Assembly (NCBI RefSeq): GCF_030012215.1
Contig: NZ_JASCXX010000018.1
Span: forward strand, 1-64,000
Reading direction: 5' to 3'
Length of the DNA: 64,000 bases
DNA from: Anaerobaca lacustris
GTDB lineage: Bacteria > Planctomycetota > Phycisphaerae > Sedimentisphaerales > Anaerobacaceae
Positions 51,040 through 60,306 of this stretch are shown piece by piece. Below the pieces are notes generated by a model that was given only the letters and a program-made list of their open reading frames with translations, was not told the origin of the DNA and ran no database searches. The position numbers and the translations under genes are program-made. Numbering within the stretch: position 1 is the first letter of the stretch; the number at the start of each line of letters is the position of its first letter.

Positions 51040-51388
51040 GTTCTTCCACTCTCCAAGTGCTCTGATTTCGTCCACCATCCCGTCCGCGTGCCGCCGGGGG
51101 TGCATCCCCGCCCCAATCGTCCGGCGAAACGGGCAAAACCCTATAGTATAGGGCCCTGGAGCCGGAATACAAGCGCCGAGAACGGCAATCGGGTTCCGGA
51201 CGGCAGCGGTCGCCGGTCCCGGCCTCTGGCTCGGCGATACGCGTCATCGGCTGGGGCGACCCGGCAAAAACCTTGGAAATCGGTTTGGAATACCATTTGG
51301 CATTTCCTAATCTTTGGGTGGCGGAGGGCGCCGTAAGCATTTCATCTGTGCGACGCAGTCGTTGACACGAATTTGCGGAGAACGTGAA
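51040..51388. other. Divergent intergenic region, about 350 bp
   Basis: Separates glyS (minus) from a small unknown gene (plus). It holds the likely glyS promoter and a hairpin-prone CCCTATA-G-TATAGGG at 51139-51153 overlapping the -10. I saw no T-box elements (no specifier stem or T-box sequence). Nothing else assigned. Confidence 0.45.
51145..51172 (-). promoter_or_regulatory. Sigma70-like promoter of glyS
   Basis: On the minus strand TTGTAT (51172-51167), 16-bp spacer, TATACT (51150-51145). It would give a leader of about 100 nt before the ATG at 51039. The inverted repeat CCCTATA/TATAGGG overlaps the -10. Confidence 0.5.
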
Positions 51389-51763
51389 ATGAACGGGATT
51401 GAAGGTGCTGGGAGTACAGACTTCAGGCGTCAGTTGTCCATCAAAGGGGCCCGTCCAATAGCAGAGGACGACAGCGAGGCGCGGCCCGGTTTCGAAGGGG
51501 CGATGACGCTGTCCAGGAAGTTCCTCAGTGCGGCCCTGGACGACGCGGGCTTTGTAGACCCTCGCAGCAGCAGCATCGAGCGACTGACGTTTCTGCTCAG
51601 GCACGGCTGGTCCCGGCCTGAGGTGGTGGAGCCCGATCTCGACCTCTGCACCGCAGCCGTGCTGGCGGACTACCTCGGCGAACGGGTCACCGGCGAAGTC
51701 AATCGCGTGCTTAGAGTGCTGGCCCGCGTGGACCCCGAACGCGTCGCCGCATTGCTCAAGTAG
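51389..51763 (+). CDS. Unknown small protein, 124 aa
   Basis: Not recognised. Start at 51389 with GGAG 8 nt upstream. Soluble; C-terminal half is helical (TLSRKFLSAALDDAGF, RLTFLLRHGWSRPEVVE, AAVLADYLGERVTGEVNRVLRVLARV). No signal, membrane segment or catalytic motif. Stands alone, with the lipase-like gene convergent to it. Confidence 0.5.
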   Translation: MNGIEGAGSTDFRRQLSIKGARPIAEDDSEARPGFEGAMTLSRKFLSAALDDAGFVDPRSSSIERLTFLLRHGWSRPEVVEPDLDLCTAAVLADYLGERVTGEVNRVLRVLARVDPERVAALLK

Positions 51764-51816
51764 CATTTTCTTGTCACCGGCATCTCTCGCTCCGGTCACG
51801 TGCGAATCGACTGATG

Positions 51817-52710
51817 CTATGGATTCTCTTCGCGAACGCGGATGGGACGGTTGGCCGGCGGCAGGGCGATGCTGGCCTTCCATTGGGGCCGGCCGGCTTC
51901 GAGGGAGCGGGGGAAGCCGTAGGTGATGCCTTCGACCTGGCAGAAGACGGGGGCGTCGCCGAAGCGATCGTCGGTGGTGTAGCGGCCGGCGATCGTCGCC
52001 AGGTACCAGTGCCAGGGAAACAGATGGCCTCGGATGCCCGGGTTGATCGCGGTGACGTCCACGTTGTGAACGCCGGTCAGCACGTTCTCGGTGAGCTTGA
52101 GCGGGTCGCGGGTGAAGTAATGATCGGCCCAGCAGCGGTTCGGGTCCGTCTGCGCGAGTCGGCCCAGGGCCTTCTCGTCCCATCCGCCCGGCACATAGGC
52201 GTCGAGGAAGGTGACGTGAATCTCGGCGTTCGTTTCGCGCGCGACGATCTCGGCCGCAGCATTCACGACCCACGCGCCGGCCGAATGTCCGATCAGGTGC
52301 ACGTGCTGCCAGTTCTCCGAAAGGCCGACAATCTTGTGCCCCAGCGCGGGCCCGACCGTGTCGCGGCCGATTTTCGCGGCGCGCGACGGCCGCAGATGCC
52401 GGGCCTGGGTCCGCCAGTCGTACCACCCACACTGCCAGTGGCGCCGATCCACACGTTTGGCGATGGCCGTCGCCATCCAGCCGGGCCAAGCTTGCCTCTC
52501 ATACCAACCATGCGTGACAATCACCAGATTGGGTTCGGCACAGGGTGTGCTCTCTGACGCGGGGACGAAGCCGGGGGTGTCGGGATCGGAACTGACGAGG
52601 TAGAGCATCGCGGCCACGTCAGTGCCGTGGGCCGACGTCTGGGATATCCCGATGACAGCGCACACCGCAAGCGACAAGAGAAACGGCACGCGTCGTCGCC
52701 TACAGGGCAT
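51817..52710 (-). CDS. Lipase/alpha-beta hydrolase-like exported protein
   Basis: 297 aa from the ATG at 52710, which overlaps the stop of the upstream ferritin-like gene by 11 bp. Signal peptide PFLLSLAVCAVIGISQTSAHG. Lipase-like features: VIVTHGWYE, nucleophile Ser143 in LIGHSAGAWVV, and a following LDAYVPGGW segment with the likely acid. Predicted secreted carboxylesterase/lipase; substrate unknown. Last gene of a three-gene overlapping unit. Confidence 0.75.
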   Translation of the reverse strand: MPCRRRRVPFLLSLAVCAVIGISQTSAHGTDVAAMLYLVSSDPDTPGFVPASESTPCAEPNLVIVTHGWYERQAWPGWMATAIAKRVDRRHWQCGWYDWRTQARHLRPSRAAKIGRDTVGPALGHKIVGLSENWQHVHLIGHSAGAWVVNAAAEIVARETNAEIHVTFLDAYVPGGWDEKALGRLAQTDPNRCWADHYFTRDPLKLTENVLTGVHNVDVTAINPGIRGHLFPWHWYLATIAGRYTTDDRFGDAPVFCQVEGITYGFPRSLEAGRPQWKASIALPPANRPIRVREENP

Positions 52711-52921
52711 TGGTGACGATGCTGATGATCTCCTCGACAAGGTCGGCATGGCGCTGCTCGTCGGCGGCCAGGGAGGCGAACGCGGTTCTGATCTTCTGAG
52801 GGCCCACATTGGGGTCCCCGGCGATCTTCGCATAGAGGTCGCGGGCCGACAGCTCGAACGACTTCATCGTCTCGAACTCGCGGAGCACGTCGGCTTTGGA
52901 TCGGCTACTCGTCTTTGCCAT
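52700..52921 (-). CDS. Half-ferritin-like protein 1, 73 aa
   Basis: Two predicted helices: LREFETMKSFELSARDLYAKIA and IRTAFASLAADEQRHADLVEEIISIV. The second contains a DEQRHADLVEEI motif like the metal-binding ExxH helices of rubrerythrin/ferritin-like proteins, and the first supplies a Glu. A full four-helix bundle needs about 140 residues, so this is half of one. Its start overlaps the stop of the next half-like gene by 17 bp. Confidence 0.65.
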   Translation of the reverse strand: MAKTSSRSKADVLREFETMKSFELSARDLYAKIAGDPNVGPQKIRTAFASLAADEQRHADLVEEIISIVTNAL

Positions 52922-53177
52922 ATTCGTTGACCAGGGCCTGGAGGATCTTCTTGTGCTTCTTCGTGTCGTCGATCAGCACGGTCAGACGCCGCCCGATCTC
53001 GACAAACACATCGTCATCAAGCTGTGCAGGCCAATGCCGATGGTCCAGGTAGTCCTCATAGACACCTGAGCTGATCTCGTCTTCCATGTTCAGGGCGGAC
53101 GTCAGCATGCCGCCAACTGTCTCGTGCCGGCGAGCGTGCGGCCCATCGTCGGCCAAATTGTCTTCGCGCGTGCTCAT
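52905..53177 (-). CDS. Half-ferritin-like protein 2, about 90 aa
   Basis: Two predicted helices: LTSALNMEDEISSGVYEDYLDH and VEIGRRLTVLIDDTKKHKKILQALVNEY. Glu residues in the first helix and a DTKKHKK in the second recall a ferritin-like helix pair. The start could be the ATG at 53177, another at 53195, or a TTG at 53213; none has a strong ribosome-binding site. Overlaps the following half-like gene, suggesting the two products assemble together. Confidence 0.55.
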   Translation of the reverse strand: MSTREDNLADDGPHARRHETVGGMLTSALNMEDEISSGVYEDYLDHRHWPAQLDDDVFVEIGRRLTVLIDDTKKHKKILQALVNEYGKDE

Positions 53178-53362
53178 GGCGCCAAGCATAGGCATGGCAA
53201 CCGAGTCTGTCAACGCTCCATCCGGCGGAAATGTGCGGAGCGCCAGGGTGGCTTGCCATCAGCGATTCCATCGCATATCCTACGCTTCGGCGCGGGCGGT
53301 CTGCGGTTCCGTGCCGAGACATCGAGCGTTCTCACAGAAGGTTCATTGAAGGAGATCATGGC

Positions 53363-55393
53363 ATGGCGCGTGCGACGACAATCCCGATTCTTGGCGGTTT
53401 ATTGTGTCTTCTGGCGGCGCAGGCCGCACATGGGCAAACGGCGTGGAAGGTGACTTCGCCCGACGGGAACGTGACGATGGCGGTCCGGCTGGCCGATCCG
53501 GGACGCGTGGCGGACTATCCGGCGGGCAAGGTGAGATTATATTACGAGGTCCAGTGCAAGGGCCGGACCGTGCTGCCCCTGTCGCCCCTCGGCATCACGC
53601 GAGACGACCAGGGCTTCGTCGATGGACTTCGGTTCGTCTCGGCCGGTCGCGTGCGGACGATCGACGAGACCTACACGATGCTGCACGGCAAGCGCAAGGT
53701 CTGCCGGGACCATGCCAACGAGCAGACGCTGACCTTTGAGAACCCCAACGGGGCCAGGCTCGAACTGGTCCTGCGAGCGTACGATGACGGTGTGGCGTTC
53801 CGATACCGTTTCCCGGAGAGCAGCGACCGCGTTTGCACGGTGCTGAGCGAGGCGAGCGGCTTTCGCCTGCCGGCCGGAGGCAAGGTCTGGGCCCATCCGT
53901 ACGACAAGGCCGGCCAGTATACGCCGGCCTATGAGACGTATTGGGTCGATGGCGTTCCAGTCGGCACGGCGTCGTCCAACGAGGAGGGCTGGGCGTTTCC
54001 GCTGCTGTTCTGCACGCCCGATGGGGCGCGATGGGGATTGCTCACCGAGGCGGCGGTGGACGGCTCCTACTGTGGTTCGCATCTGAGCCAGCCGGCCTCC
54101 GACGGCGTTCACCGATTGCTGTTTCCGGCCGAGGGTGAGGGCAACGACACCGGATCGGTCGAGCCGTCGTGGACACCGCCCTGGACCACCCCGTGGCGCG
54201 TGGTCATCGTGGGCGACACACTGGCCCCCATCGTGGAATCCGATCTCGTGACCCATCTGAATCCGCCCTCGATGGTCGAGGACACGGGCTGGATCGAGCC
54301 GGGGCGGGCCTCGTGGAGCTGGCTGAGCGACCATGACAGCCCCCAGGACCACGACAAGCTCCGGACGTTCATTGATCTGGCGGCCGAGATGGGCTGGGAG
54401 TATTCGCTGATCGACGCCAACTGGAACATCATGAAGAACGGGACGATCCACGATCTGATCGCCCACGCCAATGACAAGGGCATCGGGCTGATGCTCTGGT
54501 ACAATTCGGGCGGGCCGCACAACTACGTCACGGAACAGCCGCGAGGCACGATGGACCTTCGCCAGGTTCGGCGGCACGAGTTTCGACGCCTGCGGGACTG
54601 GGGCATCAAGGGCGTCAAGGTCGATTTCTTCCAGAGCGACAAGCAGAACATCATCCAGTTGTACCACGACATCCTGAAGGATGCGGCGGAGTTCCAGATC
54701 ATGGTCAACTTCCACGGCTGCACGCTGCCTCGCGGCTGGAGCCGGACGTATCCGCATCTGATGACGATGGAGGCGGTTCGGGGCGCCGAATGCTACAGCT
54801 TCGACCGGTCGTTCACGAACTATGCCCCCATGCACAACACCGTGATACCGTTCACGCGCAACGTCGTCGGGCCGATGGACTATACGCCCGTGATGTTCGA
54901 CGACAACGTGTACAAACACATCACGACCAACGCCCACGAATTGGCTCTGTCGATCGTATTCGAGAGCGGCTGGCTGCATTTCGCCGACCGCGTCAGCGCG
55001 TATCGCGATCTGGACAAGGTCCCGAAGCAGTTCCTCAAGACCGTCCCGGTGACGTGGGACGAGACGAAGTTCGTCGCCGGCGAGCCGGGGCAGTTCGTTG
55101 TGCTGGCGAGGCGGCATGGGGATCGCTGGTACCTCGGCGGCATCAACGGCGAGGAAAGCGAGCGCGCGGTCAAGGTGGCCCTGCCATTCCTCGATGACAA
55201 CGCCCGGTATGTGACCCTGATGATCGGCGACGGAAAGATGCCGCGCCGCTTCAATGTAGTGACGCCACCGGCGGTCTCCGGGGACGAAGCGGGCCCGTTC
55301 AGCAGCGTCAAAGGCCTGACCTCGCAAGACTTCATGGAGCTTCGTTTTTCGCCTTATGGCGGCTTTGTCGCCGTCCTGGACCCGGTGAGATAG
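53363..55393 (+). CDS. GH97 glycoside hydrolase, secreted
   Basis: 676 aa. Start at 53363 with GAAGGAG at 53348; signal peptide ILGGLLCLLAAQAAHG. N-terminal beta-sandwich (VTSPDGNVTMAVRL), central (beta/alpha)8 barrel (GRASWSWLSDHDSPQDHDKLRTFID, WEYSLIDANWN, KVDFFQSDKQ with Asp421) and C-terminal beta domain. An Asp after KV at this strand fits the retaining (alpha-galactosidase-type) branch; the inverting SusB type has Glu elsewhere. Calcium-dependent alpha-glycosidase; may act on alpha-galactosides or beta-L-arabinopyranosides. First gene of the sugar operon. Confidence 0.88.
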   Translation: MARATTIPILGGLLCLLAAQAAHGQTAWKVTSPDGNVTMAVRLADPGRVADYPAGKVRLYYEVQCKGRTVLPLSPLGITRDDQGFVDGLRFVSAGRVRTIDETYTMLHGKRKVCRDHANEQTLTFENPNGARLELVLRAYDDGVAFRYRFPESSDRVCTVLSEASGFRLPAGGKVWAHPYDKAGQYTPAYETYWVDGVPVGTASSNEEGWAFPLLFCTPDGARWGLLTEAAVDGSYCGSHLSQPASDGVHRLLFPAEGEGNDTGSVEPSWTPPWTTPWRVVIVGDTLAPIVESDLVTHLNPPSMVEDTGWIEPGRASWSWLSDHDSPQDHDKLRTFIDLAAEMGWEYSLIDANWNIMKNGTIHDLIAHANDKGIGLMLWYNSGGPHNYVTEQPRGTMDLRQVRRHEFRRLRDWGIKGVKVDFFQSDKQNIIQLYHDILKDAAEFQIMVNFHGCTLPRGWSRTYPHLMTMEAVRGAECYSFDRSFTNYAPMHNTVIPFTRNVVGPMDYTPVMFDDNVYKHITTNAHELALSIVFESGWLHFADRVSAYRDLDKVPKQFLKTVPVTWDETKFVAGEPGQFVVLARRHGDRWYLGGINGEESERAVKVALPFLDDNARYVTLMIGDGKMPRRFNVVTPPAVSGDEAGPFSSVKGLTSQDFMELRFSPYGGFVAVLDPVR

Positions 55394-55606
55394 GTCCGGG
55401 CGGGAGGCCCGATTCGCAGAGCAGTCCTGCGTTTTCCGCGTCTGTGCGAAACGGCGCGGGATAGCGTTCGCAATTTGATGAAAAGAAAACGCAAAATAAC
55501 CTTTGCTTTCGGACAGGGAAGGGGATAATTGGACGACGGTCGGCTCCACAGAAGGCCATCGTGTCAACTTCATCGGTGCAACACGATTTGGAAAGGCGGA
55601 CAAGAG

Positions 55607-56782
55607 ATGCTTAAGGAAGAAGCGCGACGGATCGGTTTGGTGGTGTGTTTGGCGATGACGGTGACCATGCTGTGTTCGTGCGGCACGACGGACCGGCGGA
55701 CGAAATCGGGACAGGCCCAGATGGAGATGGAGCGGCTCGTCGCGCCGTTCGGCACGGCGCCCGACGGCCGGGCGGTTCGCCACTACACCCTCCGCAATGC
55801 CCAGGGCATGACGGCCGAGATCATCACGTACGGGGCCATCGTGGTTTCGCTGACCGCCCCCGACAAGAACGGGCGGTTCGACGACGTCGTCCTGGGTTAT
55901 GACAATCTGGCCGCCTACATCAAGGTCAGCCCGTACTTCGGCGCCATCGTCGGGCGGTACGGCAATCGGATCGGCAAGGGCAAGTTCACACTCGACGGCA
56001 CGACCTACACGCTGGCCACGAACGACGGCGAGAACCACCTTCACGGCGGGATCAGGGGCTTCGACAAGGTGGTTTGGGATGATGAGCCGGTCGATCGGGC
56101 CGACGCCGTCGGCGTCAAGCTCAGCTACCTGAGCCGCGATGGCGAGGAAGGCTATCCGGGCAACCTCAGGATCAGTGTGATTTATCTCCTGACCAACAGA
56201 AACGAGTTGCGGATCGAGTACGAGGCCACGACGGACAAGGCCACGCCGGTCAATGTCACTCACCACGGCTATTTCAATCTGACCGGCGGACAGCGCGACA
56301 TCCTGGGCCACGAGCTGATGCTCAATGCCGAGAGGTTCACGCCGGTCGATGCCGGGCTGATCCCGACAGGGGAACTGCGACCCGTTCAGGGGACGCCGAT
56401 GGACTTCCGCAAACGCACGGCGATCGGCGCCCGGATCGACGACATCTACGAGCAACTCCAGTTCGGCGGCGGCTACGACCACAACTGGGTCCTGAACAAG
56501 AAGGGCGACGCGATGACGCTGGCGGCCGAGGTCCACGAGCCGACGACCGGACGCCTGATGACCGTCCGGACGACCGAGCCCGGCATTCAGTTCTACGCAG
56601 GCAACTTCCTCGACGGGACCATCACGGGCAAGGACGGGGTTGTCTACAAGCATCGCTATGGCTTCTGCCTGGAGACGCAGCACTACCCCGATTCGCCGAA
56701 CAAGCCGGACTTTCCGTCAACCATTCTGCGTCCGGGCCGCGTCTACAGGACCACGACGGTCTACGCGTTCTCCGCGCGATAG
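55607..56782 (+). CDS. galM: Aldose 1-epimerase (mutarotase), lipoprotein
   Basis: 391 aa. ATG at 55607 (AAGGCGG upstream). Signal LVVCLAMTVTMLCSC with lipobox Cys. GalM fold: NHLHGGIRGFDK, THHGYFNLTG (catalytic His) and FCLETQHYPDSPN with the catalytic Glu. Interconverts sugar anomers before uptake, in the periplasm. Between the GH97 hydrolase and the symporter gene. An AT-rich stretch at 55470-55510 upstream probably contains a promoter. Confidence 0.92.
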   Translation: MLKEEARRIGLVVCLAMTVTMLCSCGTTDRRTKSGQAQMEMERLVAPFGTAPDGRAVRHYTLRNAQGMTAEIITYGAIVVSLTAPDKNGRFDDVVLGYDNLAAYIKVSPYFGAIVGRYGNRIGKGKFTLDGTTYTLATNDGENHLHGGIRGFDKVVWDDEPVDRADAVGVKLSYLSRDGEEGYPGNLRISVIYLLTNRNELRIEYEATTDKATPVNVTHHGYFNLTGGQRDILGHELMLNAERFTPVDAGLIPTGELRPVQGTPMDFRKRTAIGARIDDIYEQLQFGGGYDHNWVLNKKGDAMTLAAEVHEPTTGRLMTVRTTEPGIQFYAGNFLDGTITGKDGVVYKHRYGFCLETQHYPDSPNKPDFPSTILRPGRVYRTTTVYAFSAR

Positions 56783-56844
56783 CGAGGCGGCGCCGATGCG
56801 GGATTGAGTGAGAGAACCCCTGAACTCTGTACAAAGGAGAAGAC

Positions 56845-58605
56845 ATGACGGCATTGCACACGGTTGACTGGCTTTTCATTCTGGGCTACTTCGCTGTTGT
56901 GTTTGGCATCGCATGGTGGGCCTACCTCAAGGAAAGGCAGTCGCAGACGACGACGGAGTACTTCCTTGCCGGACGCAATCTCGGGTGGTGGATCATCGGT
57001 GCGGCGGTCTTCTCGTCGAACATCGGTTCCGAGCATCTCGTCGGCCTGGCCGGCTCCGGCGCTACGGACGGCGTCGCCATGGCCCACTACGAACTGCACG
57101 CATGGTGCCTGCTGGTCCTGGCCTGGATTATGGTGCCCTTCTACATGCGGTCGAGGGTCTTCACCATGCCGGAGTTCCTCGAACGGCGGTTCTCGCCGGT
57201 CAACCGCACCGTGCTGTCGATCATCTCGCTGGTCGCGTACGTTCTGACCAAGCTGGCGGTCGGCATCTTCGCCGGCGGCGTGGTGTTCGCCGTGTTGATT
57301 CCCGACATCACGTTCCTGGGGCTCGACAGTTTCTGGATCGGGTCGATCCTGGTGATCGTCCTGACCGGTATCTACACGATTATGGGCGGGATGCGGGCCG
57401 TTGCCTACACCTCGGCGATCCAGACGGTGATCCTTGTGGTCGGTTCGGCCTTCGTGACGTATTTCGGTCTGAAGGCCCTCGGCGGCTGGGAGGCGCTGCG
57501 TGAGTGGGCCGGGTCGGAGATGTTCAACCTGTGGAAGCCGCTCGTGCCGGAGGGGGTCACCGCGACCTGGGCGCCGGTCAAGGAACCCGGTCGCATGGCC
57601 TGGTACTTCAACGACAACTACCCGTGGATCGGCATGCTCTTCTGTGCGCCGATCATCGGACTGTGGTATTGGTGCACGGATCAGTACATCGTCCAGCGTG
57701 TGCTCGGCGCGCAGAACGAGACCGATGCCCGCCGGGGCTCGATCTGCTCGGCGGCCCTGAAGCTCCTGCCGGTCTTTATCTTCATCATCCCCGGCATGAT
57801 CGCCTTCGCCCTGGCCAAAAGCGGACAGAACGCCGCCTTGCAGGCATCATTCTTCGATGAGAGCGGCCAGCTCATTCGCGACAATGCCCAACAAGCCTTC
57901 CCCATGCTCGTCGCCCAGGTCCTGCCGATCGGCGTGCGCGGGATTGTCGTGGCCGGTCTGCTGGCGGCGCTGATGAGTTCGCTGGCCGGGGCATTCAATG
58001 CCTCGGCGGCGCTGTTCACCATCGACTTCTATTCGAAGCTGCGCCCGATGGCGCCGGAGAAGCAAGTCGTGTGGGTGGGCAGGCTCGCCACCGGCGTCAT
58101 GGTGCTCATCGGCCTGGCCTGGATTCCCGTGATCCGAGGCGGCAAGGGGCTGTACGACTATTTGCAGGGTGTCCAATCGTACCTGGCCCCGCCGATCTTC
58201 GTGGTCTTCTTCCTGGGCGTCTTCAGCCGACGGCTTAACGCCAAGGGCTGCCTGTGGGCGCTGATCATCGGTTTCGCCCTGGGTCTGTTCCGGCTGGCAG
58301 TCGATACCCCGGTCAAGCTGATCGACGATTTTGCCTACACAGAAGGCTCGTTTTTCTGGATCGTCAATAACACCTACTTCCAGTACTACAGCCTTCTGAT
58401 CTTCCTGGTCTGCATCGCGGTCATGGTCGTGGTCAGCCATCTGACGCAAGAGCCGGCCTACAGCAAGATCAGCGGCCTGACGTACGGGACCCTGACCGAT
58501 GAAGACCGCAAAGCGTCGCGGGCGTCCTGGAACAAATGGGATGTGGTTGCTTCGGCCGGCGTCCTTCTGGCGATCCTTGTGGCGTATCTGTATTTCACGG
58601 GTTGA
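56845..58605 (+). CDS. Sodium:sugar symporter (SSS family)
   Basis: 586 aa, about 14 transmembrane helices. SSS family landmarks: EYFLAGRNLGWWIIGAAVFSSNIGSEHLVGLAGSGA, IYTIMGGMRAVAYTSAIQT, WYWCTDQYIVQRVLGAQNETDARRG, and the second sodium-site region AALMSSLAGAFNASAALFTIDFY. Same subgroup as the SGLT-type galactose/glucose/arabinose transporters (vSGLT). AAAGGAG precedes the start. In this operon the probable substrate is L-arabinose or another pentose. Confidence 0.92.
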   Translation: MTALHTVDWLFILGYFAVVFGIAWWAYLKERQSQTTTEYFLAGRNLGWWIIGAAVFSSNIGSEHLVGLAGSGATDGVAMAHYELHAWCLLVLAWIMVPFYMRSRVFTMPEFLERRFSPVNRTVLSIISLVAYVLTKLAVGIFAGGVVFAVLIPDITFLGLDSFWIGSILVIVLTGIYTIMGGMRAVAYTSAIQTVILVVGSAFVTYFGLKALGGWEALREWAGSEMFNLWKPLVPEGVTATWAPVKEPGRMAWYFNDNYPWIGMLFCAPIIGLWYWCTDQYIVQRVLGAQNETDARRGSICSAALKLLPVFIFIIPGMIAFALAKSGQNAALQASFFDESGQLIRDNAQQAFPMLVAQVLPIGVRGIVVAGLLAALMSSLAGAFNASAALFTIDFYSKLRPMAPEKQVVWVGRLATGVMVLIGLAWIPVIRGGKGLYDYLQGVQSYLAPPIFVVFFLGVFSRRLNAKGCLWALIIGFALGLFRLAVDTPVKLIDDFAYTEGSFFWIVNNTYFQYYSLLIFLVCIAVMVVVSHLTQEPAYSKISGLTYGTLTDEDRKASRASWNKWDVVASAGVLLAILVAYLYFTG

Positions 58606-58630
58606 AAACGTTTCATTTGAGGGGTGAACG

Positions 58631-60304
58631 ATGGCCTATGCGGTAGGTTTGGACTACGGCACGAACTCCGTGCGCTGCCTGATCGTCGATACGTCGAACG
58701 GTCGTGAGCTGGGGACATACGTGTATGAATACGAGACGGGCGAAGCGGGCATTCTTCTCGATGCCGCCGATCACAACGTCGCCCGACAGAATCCCGCCGA
58801 CTATCTGAAAGGTGTAGAGGTCACCGTGGCCGGGGCGATCGCCGAGGCCCGCAGATCAGACCCGAAGTTCGATCCGAAGAACATCATCGGCATCGGCGTG
58901 GACACGACCGGCTCGACGCCTCTGCCCGTCGACAAGAGTGGGACGCCGCTGGCGATGCTCGACGCGTTCAAGGACAACCTCAACGCCCACGCATGGCTCT
59001 GGAAGGACCACACCGGCTATGCCGAGGCCGCCGAGATCACCGAGCTGGCCGGGAAGGAGCATCCCGAGTATCTGGCCAAGTGCGGCGGGACCTATTCCTC
59101 GGAGTGGTTCTTCAGCAAGATCCTCCACTGCCTGCGGGTGGCGCCCGATGTCTTCGATGCGGCGTACACGTGGGTCGAGCACGCCGACTGGCTGCCGGCC
59201 GTGCTGACGGGCACCGATGCGCCGGAGAAGATCCGACGGTGTCGTTGTGCCGCCGGACACAAGGCCATGTTCTGCGACGAGTGGGGCGGCTATCCCGATG
59301 AAGCGTTCCTCGCCAAGCTCGACCCAAAGCTGGGCCGGCTCCGTCGGACCCTCGGCGACAAGACCTACGCGGTCGATCAGGTCGCCGGCAAGCTCACCGA
59401 TGCGTGGGCGAGCAAGCTCGGCTTGACCGCTGGCATTCCGGTGGCGATGGGCGCCTTCGACGCCCACCTGGGCGGCGTCGGCTCCGGCATCAAGGCCGGC
59501 GTGCTCGTCAAGATCATCGGGACCAGCACGTGCGACATGGTCGTCGCTCCGTCGAGCGCGAATCTGCCCGACATCCCGGGCATCTGCGGCATCGTGGACG
59601 GCTCGATCCTGCCGGGCTTTTACGGCCTCGAAGCAGGCCAGTCGGCCGTCGGGGACATCTTCAACTGGTTCGTCAACTCCATCCAGCCCGGCGGTAAAGA
59701 GGCCGGCTCGCACCAGTCGCTGACGGAGAAGGCCGCCAGGCTCAAGCCGGGCCAGTCCGGATTGCTGGCCCTCGACTGGAACAACGGCAACCGGACGATC
59801 CTGGTCGATCAGCGCCTGACCGGGCTGCTCCTGGGCCAGACCCTTCACACCCGGCCCGAGGAGATCTACCGGGCCCTGGTCGAGGCGACCGCGTTCGGCG
59901 CGCTGACCATCATCAACCGGTTCGAGGAGTACGGCGTCGAGATCTCCGAGGTGGTCAACTGCGGCGGGATCTCCGAGAAGAACGCCATGCTCATGCAGAT
60001 CTATGCCGACGTCACCGGCCGCGAGATGAAGATTTCCCGCTCGGCGCAGACCTGCGCGCTGGGGTCGGCCATCGCGGCGGCTGTTGTAGGCGGTGCGTAT
60101 CCCGGCTTCGCCGAGGCCCAGGCGGCCATGTGCGGCATCAAGGAAACCACCTTCAAACCCATCCCGGCAAACCACGAGGTCTATCGTCGGCTCTACGGGC
60201 TCTACCGGCAGCTCCACGATGGGTTCGGCCTGAAAGGCCAGCCGCTGGCGATGGGCAATGTGATGAAGGAGTTGCTGGAAATCAAAGAGAAGGCCAACAC
60301 ATAG
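58631..60304 (+). CDS. araB: Ribulokinase
   Basis: 557 aa FGGY-family kinase. Start at 58631 preceded by GAGGGGTG. N-terminal VGLDYGTNSVRCLIVD (phosphate 1), IGIGVDTTGSTPLPVD, GGTYSSEWFFSKILH, and the ribulokinase-specific IGTSTCDM...GLEAGQSAVGDIFNWFV, VNCGGISEKNAMLMQIYADV. Phosphorylates L-ribulose with ATP. Followed by araD with a 2-bp gap. Confidence 0.96.
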   Translation: MAYAVGLDYGTNSVRCLIVDTSNGRELGTYVYEYETGEAGILLDAADHNVARQNPADYLKGVEVTVAGAIAEARRSDPKFDPKNIIGIGVDTTGSTPLPVDKSGTPLAMLDAFKDNLNAHAWLWKDHTGYAEAAEITELAGKEHPEYLAKCGGTYSSEWFFSKILHCLRVAPDVFDAAYTWVEHADWLPAVLTGTDAPEKIRRCRCAAGHKAMFCDEWGGYPDEAFLAKLDPKLGRLRRTLGDKTYAVDQVAGKLTDAWASKLGLTAGIPVAMGAFDAHLGGVGSGIKAGVLVKIIGTSTCDMVVAPSSANLPDIPGICGIVDGSILPGFYGLEAGQSAVGDIFNWFVNSIQPGGKEAGSHQSLTEKAARLKPGQSGLLALDWNNGNRTILVDQRLTGLLLGQTLHTRPEEIYRALVEATAFGALTIINRFEEYGVEISEVVNCGGISEKNAMLMQIYADVTGREMKISRSAQTCALGSAIAAAVVGGAYPGFAEAQAAMCGIKETTFKPIPANHEVYRRLYGLYRQLHDGFGLKGQPLAMGNVMKELLEIKEKANT

Positions 60305-60306
60305 CG

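Noticed and set aside
51040-51144. T-box riboswitch in the glyS leader
   Set aside because: The leader would be only about 100 nt and shows no T-box sequence or specifier stem.
55440-55510. Operator-like inverted repeat GCGTT/AACGC upstream of galM
   Set aside because: The half-sites are only 5 bp and widely spaced; could be chance in this AT-rich stretch.
53537-56683. Minus-strand open frame of 1048 codons
   Set aside because: Antisense to GH97 and galM; no domain and no suitable start signal.
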